Shown here: positions 32,101 through 41,052 of the stretch, piece after piece
How positions within the stretch are numbered: the first letter of the stretch is position 1
Layout of the letters: each line of letters opens with the position of its first letter
Assembly: GCF_009720735.1 (NCBI RefSeq)
Contig: NZ_WNKU01000011.1
Coordinates: 56,777 to 120,776 of the forward strand
Direction: 5' to 3'
DNA: 64,000 bases
From: Heliobacterium mobile
GTDB taxonomy: Bacteria; Bacillota; Desulfitobacteriia; Heliobacteriales; Heliobacteriaceae
The notes under the pieces: generated by a model
The model's input: the letters and a program-made list of their open reading frames with translations, nothing else
Told to the model about the DNA's origin: nothing
Databases searched by the model: none
Made by a program: the position numbers and the translations under genes

Positions 32101-32478
32101 TTACTTAACTTCGACGGAAGCGCCGGCTTCTTCAAGTTTCTTCTTGATGCTTTCGGCTTCTTCTTTAGCGATTTTTTCTTTAACGGCTTTGGGAGCGCCA
32201 TCGACGAGGTCTTTGGCTTCTTTCAGTCCGAGGCCGGTGATTTCACGAACGACTTTGATGACGTTAACTTTTTTGTCGCCAGCGGCTTTGAGGATAACGT
32301 CGAATTCGGTTTGCTCTTCAGCAGCAGGAGCAGCAGCAGCAGCAACAGGCATAGCAGCCATAGCTACAGGGGCAGCGGCGCTTACGCCAAATTCTTCTTC
32401 GAAAGCTTTGACCAGTTCGGCCAGTTCGAGGACGGTCAGGCCTTTGACCGCTTCGATGATTTCAGCGATTTTACTCAT
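32101..32478 (-). CDS. rplL: 50S ribosomal protein L7/L12
   Basis: Stalk protein that recruits and stimulates translation GTPases. From the ATG at 32476-32478 it is 125 aa: N-terminal dimerisation helices (1-30), an alanine-rich hinge (about 35-55) and the C-terminal domain with [21 protein letters not shown] start six codons upstream lies before the GGAGG site. Confidence 0.97.
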   Translation of the reverse strand: MSKIAEIIEAVKGLTVLELAELVKAFEEEFGVSAAAPVAMAAMPVAAAAAPAAEEQTEFDVILKAAGDKKVNVIKVVREITGLGLKEAKDLVDGAPKAVKEKIAKEEAESIKKKLEEAGASVEVK

Positions 32479-32548
32479 GGTAATGAATTCCTCCATTTGA
32501 TAATATCAAAATTTTTATGAACTATGTTGACGGTAACCCGTCAGGCAG

Positions 32549-33079
32549 CTAGGCGATTTCTTTTTGCTTGCGCAGGTCTTCCAAGGCGTAACCCAGCTTG
32601 CGAATCGGACCTTGGAGCACGTTGACCAGGCCGACCAAGGGACCTTGAATTCCGGCCAGGACTTGAGCCAGCAGAACTTCCCGCGAAGGAAGATCGGCCA
32701 GGGCTTTGACTCCATTGGCATCGATGACTTTGCCGTCAACGACACCGCCTTTTACGGCGAAGTTTTTGTTTTTCGTGGTTTTGGCGAACTCAGTCAGGAC
32801 TTTGGCCGGAGCAACAGCATCGGTCAATCCGAAGGCAATTGCGGTGGGGCCAGCCAGATATACATCCAGTCCTTGAATTCCCAGTTCAGCAGCAGCGATG
32901 CTTGTCAGTGTGTTTTTGCAGACTTTGAAGTCAACACCAGCTTCGCGGCATTTGTTACGCAGATCCGTAGCTTCTTTCACTGTCATGCCCCGGAAGTCGA
33001 CCAGTACACAAGACTGGGCTTGACCGAGTTTTTCTTTGATTTCCACCAAGGACTCTGCTTTCACAGCTTTTGTGGTCAT
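32549..33079 (-). CDS. rplJ: 50S ribosomal protein L10
   Basis: Stalk base protein that anchors L7/L12 and, in many bacteria, represses its own operon through the leader. The ATG at 33077-33079 gives 176 aa starting MTTKAVKAESLVEIKEKL, with GGGGGTG upstream. The frame extends 29 codons further but that part overlaps the leader structure. The C-terminal helix for L12 binding is present. Confidence 0.95.
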   Translation of the reverse strand: MTTKAVKAESLVEIKEKLGQAQSCVLVDFRGMTVKEATDLRNKCREAGVDFKVCKNTLTSIAAAELGIQGLDVYLAGPTAIAFGLTDAVAPAKVLTEFAKTTKNKNFAVKGGVVDGKVIDANGVKALADLPSREVLLAQVLAGIQGPLVGLVNVLQGPIRKLGYALEDLRKQKEIA

Positions 33080-33089
33080 ACGGGCTATT

Positions 33090-33294
33090 TCACCCCCTTT
33101 TTCGGGAAAAGCGGAAAAGCCTCCGCTTTCAACAGCAGAGGCTTCGACATGACAAATCAATCCCAACTGAGAAATAGAATATCTCTCACCGGTTTATCTC
33201 GGTCAAATCACCTCGGCAGGCGCTTGCGCCTTAAGCCGTAAGATTACGGCACCTGCTGTCTACAGCGAATCTTTTCAATTTCAAATTATCAGCA
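33090..33294 (-). promoter_or_regulatory. Ribosomal protein L10 leader with attenuator
   Basis: The untranslated leader of rplJ has the expected structured region (GGTGCCGTAATCTTACGGC and the GGCGCAAGCGCC hairpin) followed by a terminator-like stem GCCTCTGCT/AGCGGAGGC with TTTTCCGCTTTT at 33107-33143. L10 leaders bind L10-L12 and shut the operon down when free protein accumulates. Here the T-rich hairpin suggests control by premature termination. Confidence 0.75.
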
Positions 33295-33300
33295 CTATCT

Positions 33301-33329
33301 ATCCTAATCAGTAGTCATCCACTTGTCAA
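33301..33329 (-). promoter_or_regulatory. Promoter of rplJL
   Basis: TTGACA, 17 bases, TAGGAT on the minus strand, overlapping the space just after the rplA stop. It allows rplJL expression independent of rplKA. Confidence 0.75.
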
Positions 33330-33338
33330 GTTTAAAAA

Positions 33339-34046
33339 CTACTGAGCTTGTACGGCATGGGGTTTGAGCGGGTTGATCCGCACACCAGGGCTCATGGTGG
33401 AAGACAAGGTAATGCTCTTGATGTACTGGCCTTTGGCAGCAGCCGGTTTCGCTTTGATCAGGGTGTCGAGCAGCACCTGATAGTTTTCCAGCAATTTCTC
33501 CGCATCAAAGGAAGCCTTTCCAATGGGAGCATGGATGATACCCGTCTTGTCAACGCGGTACTCGATCTTACCGGCTTTGATCTCTTGAATGGCGCGAGCC
33601 ACGTCAAAAGTAACGGTGCCGGTTTTCGGGTTGGGCATAAGGCCTTTGGGACCGAGCACACGACCCAGTTTACCGACCATACCCATGACATCAGGAGTCG
33701 CGACGGCTACGTCGAAATCAAACCAGCCGCCTTGAATCTTTTCGACGAGGTCTTCCGCACCGACAAAATCAGCGCCAGCAGCCTCAGCTTCTTTGGCTTT
33801 GTCGCCTTTGGCGAAGACAGCCACTTTGCGGGTTTTACCGGTACCGTGGGGAAGGACAACAGCGCCGCGGATCATTTGATCGGCATGGCGGGGGTCAACA
33901 CCCAGACGGAAAGCGGCTTCGATGGTTTCGTCAAACTTGGCCGTAGCCATTTTCTTGACGACTTCCACTGCTTCCGGAGCTTCTACAACCGTATCCCGGT
34001 CCACCATTTTGGCGTTTTCCAGGTACTTCTTACCGTGTTTTGGCAT
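33339..34046 (-). CDS. rplA: 50S ribosomal protein L1
   Basis: L1 stalk protein that guides deacylated tRNA out. The 235 aa begin [20 protein letters not shown] and have the motif [22 protein letters not shown]-terminal stretch ends HAVQAQ. It is 74 bases after rplK. Confidence 0.98.
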   Translation of the reverse strand: MPKHGKKYLENAKMVDRDTVVEAPEAVEVVKKMATAKFDETIEAAFRLGVDPRHADQMIRGAVVLPHGTGKTRKVAVFAKGDKAKEAEAAGADFVGAEDLVEKIQGGWFDFDVAVATPDVMGMVGKLGRVLGPKGLMPNPKTGTVTFDVARAIQEIKAGKIEYRVDKTGIIHAPIGKASFDAEKLLENYQVLLDTLIKAKPAAAKGQYIKSITLSSTMSPGVRINPLKPHAVQAQ

Positions 34047-34120
34047 GATTTTTCCTCCTTGTGGTTATGGCGGATCCTAATGGCTCCTCCCACAATCTTT
34101 TCGACGGACCGACAGTGCGC

Positions 34121-34543
34121 TTAGATGATTTCGATACCCATGCTGCGAGCAGTGCCCTCAACCATGCGCATCGCTGCTTCTACGCTAGCTGCGTTCAGGT
34201 CTTTCATTTTCAGTTCAGCGATTTCTTTGACTTTGTCTTTCGATACTTTACCCACTTTTTTCTTGTTGGGGGTACCGGAAGCTGTCTCAACACCGGCGGC
34301 TTTTTTCAGCAGAACTGCTGCCGGAGGAGTCTTCGTGACAAAAGTGAAAGAACGGTCTTCGTAAACGGTGATCTCAACGGGAATGATCAGGCCTGCTTGG
34401 GAGGCCGTAGCTTCGTTGTACTGTTTACAGAAGGCCATAATATTAACCCCGTGCTGACCGAGAGCCGGACCAACTGGGGGAGCAGGGTTAGCTTTACCTG
34501 CAGGACATTGCAGTTTTACGACTGCGACAACTTTTTTTGCCAT
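34121..34543 (-). CDS. rplK: 50S ribosomal protein L11
   Basis: GTPase-centre protein and trigger of RelA-type stringent response. The 140 aa show the N-terminal proline-rich segment [20 protein letters not shown] and C-terminal 23S-binding domain. It is 45 bases after nusG with no terminator between. Confidence 0.98.
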   Translation of the reverse strand: MAKKVVAVVKLQCPAGKANPAPPVGPALGQHGVNIMAFCKQYNEATASQAGLIIPVEITVYEDRSFTFVTKTPPAAVLLKKAAGVETASGTPNKKKVGKVSKDKVKEIAELKMKDLNAASVEAAMRMVEGTARSMGIEII

Positions 34544-34588
34544 TGTATAATGCCACCTCCTTAACTTGATCTGTAGTAGTTTTATTGA

Positions 34589-35116
34589 TTATGATAATTT
34601 TTCAACCTGTGCAAAATCAAGTTCCACAGGGGTTTCCCTGCCGAACATGGAAACAAGCACTTTTAGCTTGCCTTTTTCCGGTTGAATATCTTCGATAATC
34701 CCAATAAAATCTTGAAAGGGACCGGAGATGACGCGTACATTCTGCTTGACTTCAAAGTCGTGGCGTGTTTTCGCGTCTTCGAGACCCATCGATTTTAAGA
34801 TGTAGGCCATCTCACCGGGTTGCAAGGGGATCGGCTTCGTTCCGGGGCCGACAAACCCTGTTACCCCTGGTGTATTCCGCACTACATACCAGGAATCATC
34901 GGTCATAATCATCTCAACGAGGACATAACCTGGAAATACTTTGCGCTTGGTGACTTTGCGCTTGCCGTTTTTGATCTCGACTTCATCTTCCATGGGAACA
35001 AGGATGCGAAAGATCTTGTCCTCCATGTTCATCGATTCTACCCGGCGTTCCAGGTTGGCTTTCACTTTGTTCTCGTAGCCGGAGTAGGTGTGTATTACAT
35101 ACCACTGTTTGTCCAT
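34589..35116 (-). CDS. nusG: Transcription elongation factor NusG
   Basis: Elongation and pausing factor with an NGN domain (about 1-110, starting MDKQWYVIHTYSGYENKVKA) and a KOW domain at the end (VRVISGPFQDFIGIIEDI). The length of 175 aa is normal. It begins one base after secE ends. Confidence 0.98.
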   Translation of the reverse strand: MDKQWYVIHTYSGYENKVKANLERRVESMNMEDKIFRILVPMEDEVEIKNGKRKVTKRKVFPGYVLVEMIMTDDSWYVVRNTPGVTGFVGPGTKPIPLQPGEMAYILKSMGLEDAKTRHDFEVKQNVRVISGPFQDFIGIIEDIQPEKGKLKVLVSMFGRETPVELDFAQVEKLS

Positions 35117-35117
35117 G

Positions 35118-35414
35118 CTACTTGATCAACTGCCCTAAGGCGAGTCCCAATGCTTCATCCACCAAGAAAATCACGACACCGACGATGACGACAGATGCGA
35201 TAACTACCCCGGTGTATGAGATTACCTGCTGGCGGGTAGGCCAATGAACTTTTTTCAGTTCATTTGCAACACCCTTGGCAAAGTCCTGGGATCGAGCCGA
35301 CGAACTTTGAGCCGCTGCCGGCTTCTTGGCAGGTTCCTTGGTCGAGGCTCCTTTTGTCACCTTTTCGCTTTTCTCGACCTTTTCAGGCTTCTCCAGTTTC
35401 TTTGTTTCGCCCAC
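35118..35414 (-). CDS. secE: Preprotein translocase subunit SecE
   Basis: Essential clamp of SecY, 98 aa from a GTG start (35412-35414). The N-terminal 45 residues are lysine-, glutamate- and alanine-rich and probably disordered. Next comes the amphipathic helix (ANELKKVHWPTRQQVISYT) and one membrane helix. The gene order rpmG-secE-nusG is standard. Confidence 0.93.
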   Translation of the reverse strand: MGETKKLEKPEKVEKSEKVTKGASTKEPAKKPAAAQSSSARSQDFAKGVANELKKVHWPTRQQVISYTGVVIASVVIVGVVIFLVDEALGLALGQLIK

Positions 35415-35541
35415 AGGAACTCCCTTCCTTTTGACCGATTACCATCAAGGGCACCGCGGTCAACATATCGTCATCCACGGTCTGACTCTTGAGGGACAAA
35501 AACACCGTCAGAAGGTCTGTACTGCTTCAGTTAAGTAAAAA

Positions 35542-35691
35542 CTACTTCGTTTCTTTATGAACCGTTTGGCTTTTGCACCACTTGCAGTATTTCTTCAGTT
35601 CAATCCGATCGGGATCGTTCTTTTTGTTTTTGTTGGTCATGTAATTACGGCGCTTGCATTCGGTGCAGGCCAGAGCAACTCCGACACGCAT
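35542..35691 (-). CDS. rpmG: 50S ribosomal protein L33, Zn-binding form
   Basis: A 49-aa protein starting [19 protein letters not shown] and ending SQTVHKETK. Cys9, Cys12, Cys36 and Cys39 make the zinc ribbon of C+ L33. GGGGAGGTG precedes the ATG at 35689-35691. Confidence 0.96.
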   Translation of the reverse strand: MRVGVALACTECKRRNYMTNKNKKNDPDRIELKKYCKWCKSQTVHKETK

Positions 35692-35720
35692 CTGCGACAC
35701 CTCCCCTGCTTGATTAACAA

Positions 35721-35740
35721 AACCACCCAGTCGGGTGGTC
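35721..35740 (-). promoter_or_regulatory. Terminator-like hairpin in the rpmG leader
   Basis: Minus strand CCACCC-GACT-GGGTGG followed by TTTTGTT, lying only some 20 nt after the expected transcription start and 30 nt before rpmG. It could work as an attenuator or as a 5'-end stabilising hairpin. Confidence 0.6.
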
Positions 35741-35763
35741 CGAATTTACCCATTACCCAAATT

Positions 35764-35792
35764 ACTTTAGCATAAGCAAATACGGAAGTCAA
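35764..35792 (-). promoter_or_regulatory. Promoter of rpmG-secE-nusG
   Basis: TTGACT, 17 bases, TAAAGT with a preceding TATGC on the minus strand, between the sigH terminator and rpmG. Confidence 0.8.
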
Positions 35793-35888
35793 CAACGTTC
35801 CCTGGTGCTTCTGCAACTTCCTGATTATGGGCGGAGAGGTATTCCTACACATTATGTCCCGGTTCCCCCGGAGATATAAGGGCAGCAG

Positions 35889-35917
35889 AAAAAAAACCAC
35901 CCTGTACAGGGTGGTTT
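35889..35917 (-). terminator. Terminator after sigH
   Basis: Minus strand AACCACCCTG/CAGGGTGGTT with a two-base loop (TA) and a run of eight T, abutting the sigH stop codon. Confidence 0.9.
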
Positions 35918-36651
35918 TACTTCGTCACATCGACGATTTCTTTGCTTAAAAAGCGAACGTCACGGTTCGGACTTTTTTCCTTAGCTCCGTTCGCCGCAGC
36001 GGCTCGTTCTTCATCGCGGTTTTCGAGGTACTTTTCCAGTTTGCGTTTGACCCGCTGCAGTGCATTATCGATGGATTTGACATGCCGCTTCAGATCGACA
36101 GCGATCTCCTGGTATGACTTGCCCTCCAGGTAAGACATCAAAACTTTCCATTCGAGCGAACTTAAGATTTCACCCATTTTTTCTTCAATATCATCAAACT
36201 CTTCCCGGCTGATGATCAATTCTTCGGGGTCAGTGATTTTCGTTCCCGAGATGACATCAAGCAGGGTGCGATCGGAATCTTCGTCGTATATGGGCTTATT
36301 CAGCGATACATAGGAGTTCAGGGGTATGTGCTTTTGCCGTGTCGCCGTCTTGATGGCCGTGATGATTTGACGAGTGATGCACAGTTCGGCAAAGGCGCGA
36401 AACGAAGAAAGTTTATCACACCGGAAGTCTCGAATCGCTTTGTAGAGTCCGATCATGCCTTCCTGGATGATATCTTCCCGGTCAGCCCCGATTAAAAAGT
36501 AGGAACGGGCTTTGGCACGAACGAAGTTCTTATATTTATTGATCAAGTATTCCAGGGCTTCTTCGTCGCCCTCTTTGGCCAGTTCTACGACTTCTTCGTC
36601 CACGAGTTGCTCAAAGTCGTCCAACAATTCTCTCTGGGCATTCACACTCAC
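35917..36651 (-). CDS. sigH: RNA polymerase sigma-H factor
   Basis: Sigma-70 family factor for the transition state and early sporulation. Region 2 includes ARSYFLIGADREDIIQEGM and region 4 is near YQEIAVDLKRHVKSIDNALQ. The GTG at 36649-36651 has GGGGG 8 bases upstream (244 aa, MSVNAQREL); a GTG five codons earlier is possible. Compared with Bacillus SigH it has about 25 extra C-terminal residues (EERAAAANGAKEKSPNRD). Confidence 0.94.
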   Translation of the reverse strand: MSVNAQRELLDDFEQLVDEEVVELAKEGDEEALEYLINKYKNFVRAKARSYFLIGADREDIIQEGMIGLYKAIRDFRCDKLSSFRAFAELCITRQIITAIKTATRQKHIPLNSYVSLNKPIYDEDSDRTLLDVISGTKITDPEELIISREEFDDIEEKMGEILSSLEWKVLMSYLEGKSYQEIAVDLKRHVKSIDNALQRVKRKLEKYLENRDEERAAAANGAKEKSPNRDVRFLSKEIVDVTK

Positions 36652-36747
36652 GCCTATCGCCCCCACCTATAGAGTTTCCCCGTAATATCACCGGTTGGTG
36701 TGAAGCCCTGTCCCACCTGGAACGGGTTGTCCCTTCGGAACATCCTC

Positions 36748-36777
36748 ATTATACCCGAAGGAGTTTTTGACCGTCAA
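36748..36777 (-). promoter_or_regulatory. Promoter of sigH
   Basis: TTGACG, 18 bases, TATAAT on the minus strand, about 95 bases before the sigH start, in the gap after the rae1 homologue. Confidence 0.75.
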
Positions 36778-36802
36778 GGACTCGCCCCGGATCTAGCCAC
36801 TT

Positions 36803-37324
36803 TTAGGACAAAAGACCCCGTCGCATCCGTTCCAGCTTCTGCCGAACATCTTCACTGATGCGGCTGTCTAAACTATTGTCCCCTTTGCTGTTCTCCGCCG
36901 CCGAGTCGGTCATTCGCCGCCGCTCACGGGTAGCTGTTTCCACTTGATGATATAGTTCTCGAACAGGCAAACGGCAGGCGCCTCTTCCTAAGGCCATGAA
37001 CTGTTCCACGGCGTCACCCGTCGCCACCCATATGTTGGCTCTTTTGAGTCGCCCCAGCACTCGCTCTATGTACCGATCGGCCGTTTCATCCTCCCGGGTA
37101 TAGACGACCTGAATCCCGGGCCTTTGTTCGACCCGTTCTACCCCTCCTTTGACGAGGTGGGCGTCAAAAACGATGATCACTTCCATCCCTTTTAACGCCC
37201 CATACTCGGCCAATGCATCGATCAAACGGTCGCGGGCGTGTTCAAAATTATGGGTACGCAGGCCGGCCAGGTTCGGCCATGCGTTGAGGGCGTTGTACCC
37301 GTCCACGATCAGGATGTCTTTCAT
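36803..37324 (-). CDS. rae1: NYN-domain ribonuclease, Rae1/YacP family
   Basis: The Bacillus homologue Rae1 cleaves mRNA in the ribosomal A site. The 173 aa start MKDILIVDGYNALNAWP, the acidic NYN/PIN active-site strand with Asp8, and show further acidic residues in VFDAHL and EDETADRYIE. The C-terminal 35 residues are charged and probably flexible. It lies between rlmB and sigH as in Bacillus (yacP). Confidence 0.88.
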   Translation of the reverse strand: MKDILIVDGYNALNAWPNLAGLRTHNFEHARDRLIDALAEYGALKGMEVIIVFDAHLVKGGVERVEQRPGIQVVYTREDETADRYIERVLGRLKRANIWVATGDAVEQFMALGRGACRLPVRELYHQVETATRERRRMTDSAAENSKGDNSLDSRISEDVRQKLERMRRGLLS

Positions 37325-37337
37325 AGAGCTATGCCCC

Positions 37338-38126
37338 TTATTGGGGAGTGCCGGTGCTCACCTGTTTCTGGCGTACCCGTTCGTACATCAGCAATGCCCC
37401 AGCCACGGAAGCGTTGAGAGAGCCCACCTGACCGCCCATGGGGATGGAGACCAGGAAGTCGCATGTATCGGCGAGCAGGCGGCTGATGCCTTTTCCCTCA
37501 CTGCCGACGATCAATCCGATGGGTCCAGAGAAGTCCTGCATATAGAAGGGTTGGGGAGCCGATCCGTCACTGCCGACGATCCACAGACCGGCTTTCTTCA
37601 ATTGGTCCACCGTCTGCACGAGGTTCGTCACCCGAGCGATAGACACATGTTCAACAGCGCCAGCGGACGCTTTGGCCACGGTGCTCGTAATCGGAACACC
37701 GCGCCGCTTCGGAATAATGACGCCGTGTACACCGGCGCTTTCCGCCGTCCTTAGCAGGGCGCCTACATTATGGGGATCTTCCAATCCGTCGAGGATCAAG
37801 ATGAAAGGCGCTTCGCCGTTGGCTTTGGCCTTTTCCAGCATATCCTCAACGTCCACATATTTGATGGGAGCTACATGGGCGATTACACCCTGGTGATGAC
37901 GAGCTTCCCGATCCAAAACAAGCCGTTCCACTTCGACGATAGGGATCTTCCGCTCTCGGGCGAGGGCGATGATCTCCCGGATGGAGCCTTCTCGCGTCCC
38001 TTTAGCGACGACGAGCTTGTTGATAGCACGGCCCGACTTCAATGCTTCCAATATGGGTTGCCGTCCGGCTAGCAGATCCTCCCGTTCTTCCACAGGAGGG
38101 AACTTCTTGTCTCCGTCTCTATTCAT
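37338..38126 (-). CDS. rlmB: 23S rRNA (guanosine-2'-O)-methyltransferase RlmB
   Basis: SPOUT methyltransferase, 262 aa. The N-terminal substrate-binding domain (about 15-95, LLAGRQPILEALKSG) is followed by the knotted domain with DGLEDPHNVGALLRTAES, LIVGSEGKGIS and VSIPMGGQVGSLNASVAGAL, motifs 1-3 of the TrmH family. Its position next to the Rae1 gene and mrnC matches Bacillus yacO, so the target is most likely G2251, though TrmH-family substrates are hard to assign by sequence. Confidence 0.9.
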   Translation of the reverse strand: MNRDGDKKFPPVEEREDLLAGRQPILEALKSGRAINKLVVAKGTREGSIREIIALARERKIPIVEVERLVLDREARHHQGVIAHVAPIKYVDVEDMLEKAKANGEAPFILILDGLEDPHNVGALLRTAESAGVHGVIIPKRRGVPITSTVAKASAGAVEHVSIARVTNLVQTVDQLKKAGLWIVGSDGSAPQPFYMQDFSGPIGLIVGSEGKGISRLLADTCDFLVSIPMGGQVGSLNASVAGALLMYERVRQKQVSTGTPQ

Positions 38127-38127
38127 T

Positions 38128-38817
38128 CTACTTCGGTCCCACTTTCTTCATGCCCAGAGATTTTAATTTCCCGCAAGACATGGCCCCTTCCGGGCAAATT
38201 CCCTTCACCTCACAGGGAGCTCCAGCGCCGGCGAAGAGCCTCGGTGCCACCCGTCGGACTTCTTCGAGCATTTTTTCGGCCACCTGGCGAATCTCCCACT
38301 GGGCCCGCCGGCAGAGCCGGTGCTCGAAAAAATTGTATAAGCTACGCGTGTTGAAGGTGCATACGATGGCGGTCGTGCAGGCATTGGGCAGCACATAGCG
38401 GGCATCTTCCGGCGGGACGAGCGCCGTCAGTTCGGCGTAGGCGTCGGCGATCGTCTGCATCAGCCGGTCAAACTTGTCCCGCGCTTCCGGTTGCCGGGCG
38501 ACGGACGGGGGCATGACGTAGTCAAAGTCATTTTCTCGAACATAGCGCTGTGACCGTTGGCTGTAACTGGCGATGCGGTGCCGGACCAACTGGTGGCTCA
38601 TGGCACGGGAAATACCGCTGACCGAGAAGGTGAAACTGGCATGCTCTAGCGGCGACAGATGACCCATTGCCACTAGTTTGTCCAGTAAGGCCAACGCTCT
38701 TGCTTCGTTCATGCCTTCAAGCAGCGCCTGGGGATCATCGGGCGAGTAGCAGAGCCGGGCCGCCGCGGCAACGGTTCGCTCCGGTTCTGGGGTATGGGCG
38801 ATGAGGCTGACTTCCAT
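38128..38817 (-). CDS. thyX: Flavin-dependent thymidylate synthase
   Basis: Makes dTMP from dUMP with methylene-tetrahydrofolate and FAD. In the 229 aa the ThyX motif RHRIASYSQRSQRY stands at 79-92. It ends one base before rlmB starts. Its presence inside the cysS-mrnC-rlmB group is a lineage feature (Bacillus has no thyX here). Repeat copy 3 separates it from mrnC, so it may be transcribed through the repeat. Confidence 0.95.
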   Translation of the reverse strand: MEVSLIAHTPEPERTVAAAARLCYSPDDPQALLEGMNEARALALLDKLVAMGHLSPLEHASFTFSVSGISRAMSHQLVRHRIASYSQRSQRYVRENDFDYVMPPSVARQPEARDKFDRLMQTIADAYAELTALVPPEDARYVLPNACTTAIVCTFNTRSLYNFFEHRLCRRAQWEIRQVAEKMLEEVRRVAPRLFAGAGAPCEVKGICPEGAMSCGKLKSLGMKKVGPK

Positions 38818-38897
38818 AAATTAATTGCTCCGTCCAAGTTGGTTTTCGTTGGTCGCTAAACCACTATTTATAATGCAAACTATTGTGCCTAACCGTG

Positions 38898-39072
38898 GGG
38901 GTGCATTGACTCCGCTCGCTAAGAGCTACGCGGCTGTTCGCTGAGTTGCTCCGCTAGCGCGCCAAAACCTCTGGGCATTTCTGCATGTGAACCGTGACGC
39001 GCTAAACCGCTTCGCAACCTGCGCTCACGACGCCGCTTCGCTCAAAACGCTCGCTCTGTCAACGCACCCCTA
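38898..39072 (-). repeat. Structured dispersed repeat, copy 3 (inverted, diverged)
   Basis: Read on the minus strand this is the same unit as 3209-3385, from TAGGGGTGCGTTGAC to GTCAATGCACCCC, with about 85% identity and one inserted T. Differences in the arms are largely paired: outer stem G-C to A-T, GGGC/GCCC to GAGC/GCTC, A-T to G-C beside CGGC, and GGTTGT/ACAACC to GGTTGC/GCAAC. The loop GGTTCACATGCAG is unchanged. The remaining flanks (38818-38897 and 39073-39184) show no gene. Confidence 0.9.
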
Positions 39073-39184
39073 GGTTGTTCTATCTAGTTGCGTTTTTAGA
39101 GTTTGAGTTAAGCCATAACTATAGAAAATTAAACAAATTACGTCTTAACTAAATATTACCATTGACCAGGCACTTTTGCCACAC

Positions 39185-39619
39185 TTATTGCCGATTATTC
39201 CCGAGCCGAGACTCGAAATATGTCTGGAGCAGTTCGAGCTTGTCCGGGCAGGTGAGGGTCCAGTAGCCGATCAAACACTCAAAGCCAGTGGCCAGTCGAT
39301 AGGTGGCCACGTCGGTCGATTTGGGACAGCGGTTGGAGTTGGCGTTGCGGCCACGACGGACCCATTCCATCTCTTCTTCGGACAGTTGGGGCTCCAGCCA
39401 GCGCAGTAGTTCGACTTGGGAAGGAGCCCGGACGAGCTCAACAGCGAGCCGGTGCAGATCTTTGACTTTGACGAGGCCAGCGTCGATGAGAAAGCGGCGC
39501 ACCCATAGCTCATAGGCGGCATCACCTAAGTAGGCCAGCGCCAAAGGAGAGGGTAGTTCAGCGGGGAGACGGTTTGTCCAGTCTTTATGGATGCCGCTCA
39601 ACTTCAGCCCTTCTTCCAA
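39185..39619 (-). CDS. mrnC: Mini-ribonuclease III
   Basis: RNase III-like catalytic domain without an RNA-binding domain; in Bacillus it matures 23S rRNA ends. The 144-aa product (TTG start at 39617-39619) has ALAYLGDAAYELWVRRFLI with the metal-binding Asp and the second motif TFE-like region in RLATGFECLIGYWTL. It overlaps the cysS end by 16 bases. A second TTG six codons downstream is an alternative start. Confidence 0.92.
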   Translation of the reverse strand: MEEGLKLSGIHKDWTNRLPAELPSPLALAYLGDAAYELWVRRFLIDAGLVKVKDLHRLAVELVRAPSQVELLRWLEPQLSEEEMEWVRRGRNANSNRCPKSTDVATYRLATGFECLIGYWTLTCPDKLELLQTYFESRLGNNRQ

Positions 39620-41052
39620 CGGGCCCCTTGGGGCGTGTCTTCGATGATGATCGCCAGCTCTTTTAAGCCGTCTCGAATCTTGTCGGCTGTGGCCCAGTCT
39701 TTTTTCTTGCGAGCTTCAGCACGAAGGCTGATCAACAAGTCCATCAGTCCGTCGACGAGGGAGTCATCGGCTGCTTCTGCCGTCTCTGACAGTTCAATTC
39801 CCATCACGCCGGATAGTTGATCAAACGTTTCCGCCACATGGCGGAGCAGTTGAAGATCCTCGGCCCCCAGGCCTTCCCCGCCGTGGAGAAAAGCGTTCGT
39901 CTCCCGGGCTAAGTCAAAGAGCAGCGATAGGGCGAGAGCCGTGTTGAAATCGTCGTCCATAGCTTCTCGGAAATCATTTTTCGTCTTTGTCCACTGGTCG
40001 GCCAGTTTCTCCCGCTGCGCTGCGGGACGATTATTGCCGCTTTGGCGAGCCGAGTCTTTCAGCGCCTCTTCCAGCAGGCGACGGCCCGTGCGCAAGCGTT
40101 GCAGGCCTTTTTGAGCGGCTTCGAGTTTGGTATCGTCAAAATCCAGGGGGCTGCGGTAATGGGTCGAGAGCAGGTAGAAACGAACCACGTCGCCGGAGAA
40201 TTTTTTTAGGATTTGGCGAAGGGTGAAAAAGTTCCCTAAGGACTTGGACATCTTTTCCTGGTTGACGGTGATGAAGCCGTTGTGCAGCCAGTAGCGGGCC
40301 ATCGGTGCGGTACTGGTGCAAGCTTCTGATTGAGCGATTTCGTTTTCGTGGTGGGGGAAGATGAGATCCTGCCCGCCGCCATGGATGTCGAAGGTGTCAC
40401 CCAAATACTTCTGCGACATGGCCGAGCACTCGATATGCCAGCCGGGACGGCCTTTGCCCCAGGGACTGTCCCAGGAAGGTTCGCCAGGCTTCACTTTTTT
40501 CCAAAGGGCGAAATCCATGGGATGGCGTTTGCGTTCGTCCACTTCCACGCGGGCACCGGCCTGCATATCTTCTTGGGAACGGCCGGACAGCTTCCCATAG
40601 TCTTTGAAACTAGGGATGGAGAAGTAGACATCGCCTTCCATTTCATAGGCATGACCTTTTTCCTCGAGCCTGCGAATCATGGCGATGATATCGCCCATAT
40701 GGGTGCTCACCTTGGGGTGAACCGTAGCCGGCCGCACGTTCAGTGCTTTGGCGTCTTGAAAATACTCTTCCACGAAGCGGGCTGCCAGTTGTATCGGATC
40801 TTCCCCGACCTCATTGGCCCGATTGATGATCTTGTCATCGATATCGGTAAAGTTTTGAATATAGTCGACTTCATACCCTGTATACTCCAGGTAGCGGCGA
40901 ACCGTATCGAAAACGACTAGGGGCCGGGCATTGCCTAGGTGGATATAATCGTAGGTCGTCGGTCCGCACACATACATGCCGACCTTGCCCGCTTTAAGCG
41001 GAACAAACGTTTCTTTCTCCCGCTTCAACGTGTTGTACACTTTGAGAGTCAC
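39604..41052 (-). CDS. cysS: Cysteinyl-tRNA synthetase, GTG start
   Basis: Class I synthetase. GTG at 41050-41052 with GGAGGGA at a spacing of 8 gives 482 aa starting [19 protein letters not shown]. Zinc/cysteine site Cys29, HLGN at 38-41, the [11 protein letters not shown] segment and KMSKS are present. The frame stays open 26 codons upstream inside cysE, but that would discard the good ribosome-binding site. It overlaps cysE by 59 bases. Confidence 0.95.
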   Translation of the reverse strand: MTLKVYNTLKREKETFVPLKAGKVGMYVCGPTTYDYIHLGNARPLVVFDTVRRYLEYTGYEVDYIQNFTDIDDKIINRANEVGEDPIQLAARFVEEYFQDAKALNVRPATVHPKVSTHMGDIIAMIRRLEEKGHAYEMEGDVYFSIPSFKDYGKLSGRSQEDMQAGARVEVDERKRHPMDFALWKKVKPGEPSWDSPWGKGRPGWHIECSAMSQKYLGDTFDIHGGGQDLIFPHHENEIAQSEACTSTAPMARYWLHNGFITVNQEKMSKSLGNFFTLRQILKKFSGDVVRFYLLSTHYRSPLDFDDTKLEAAQKGLQRLRTGRRLLEEALKDSARQSGNNRPAAQREKLADQWTKTKNDFREAMDDDFNTALALSLLFDLARETNAFLHGGEGLGAEDLQLLRHVAETFDQLSGVMGIELSETAEAADDSLVDGLMDLLISLRAEARKKKDWATADKIRDGLKELAIIIEDTPQGARWKKG

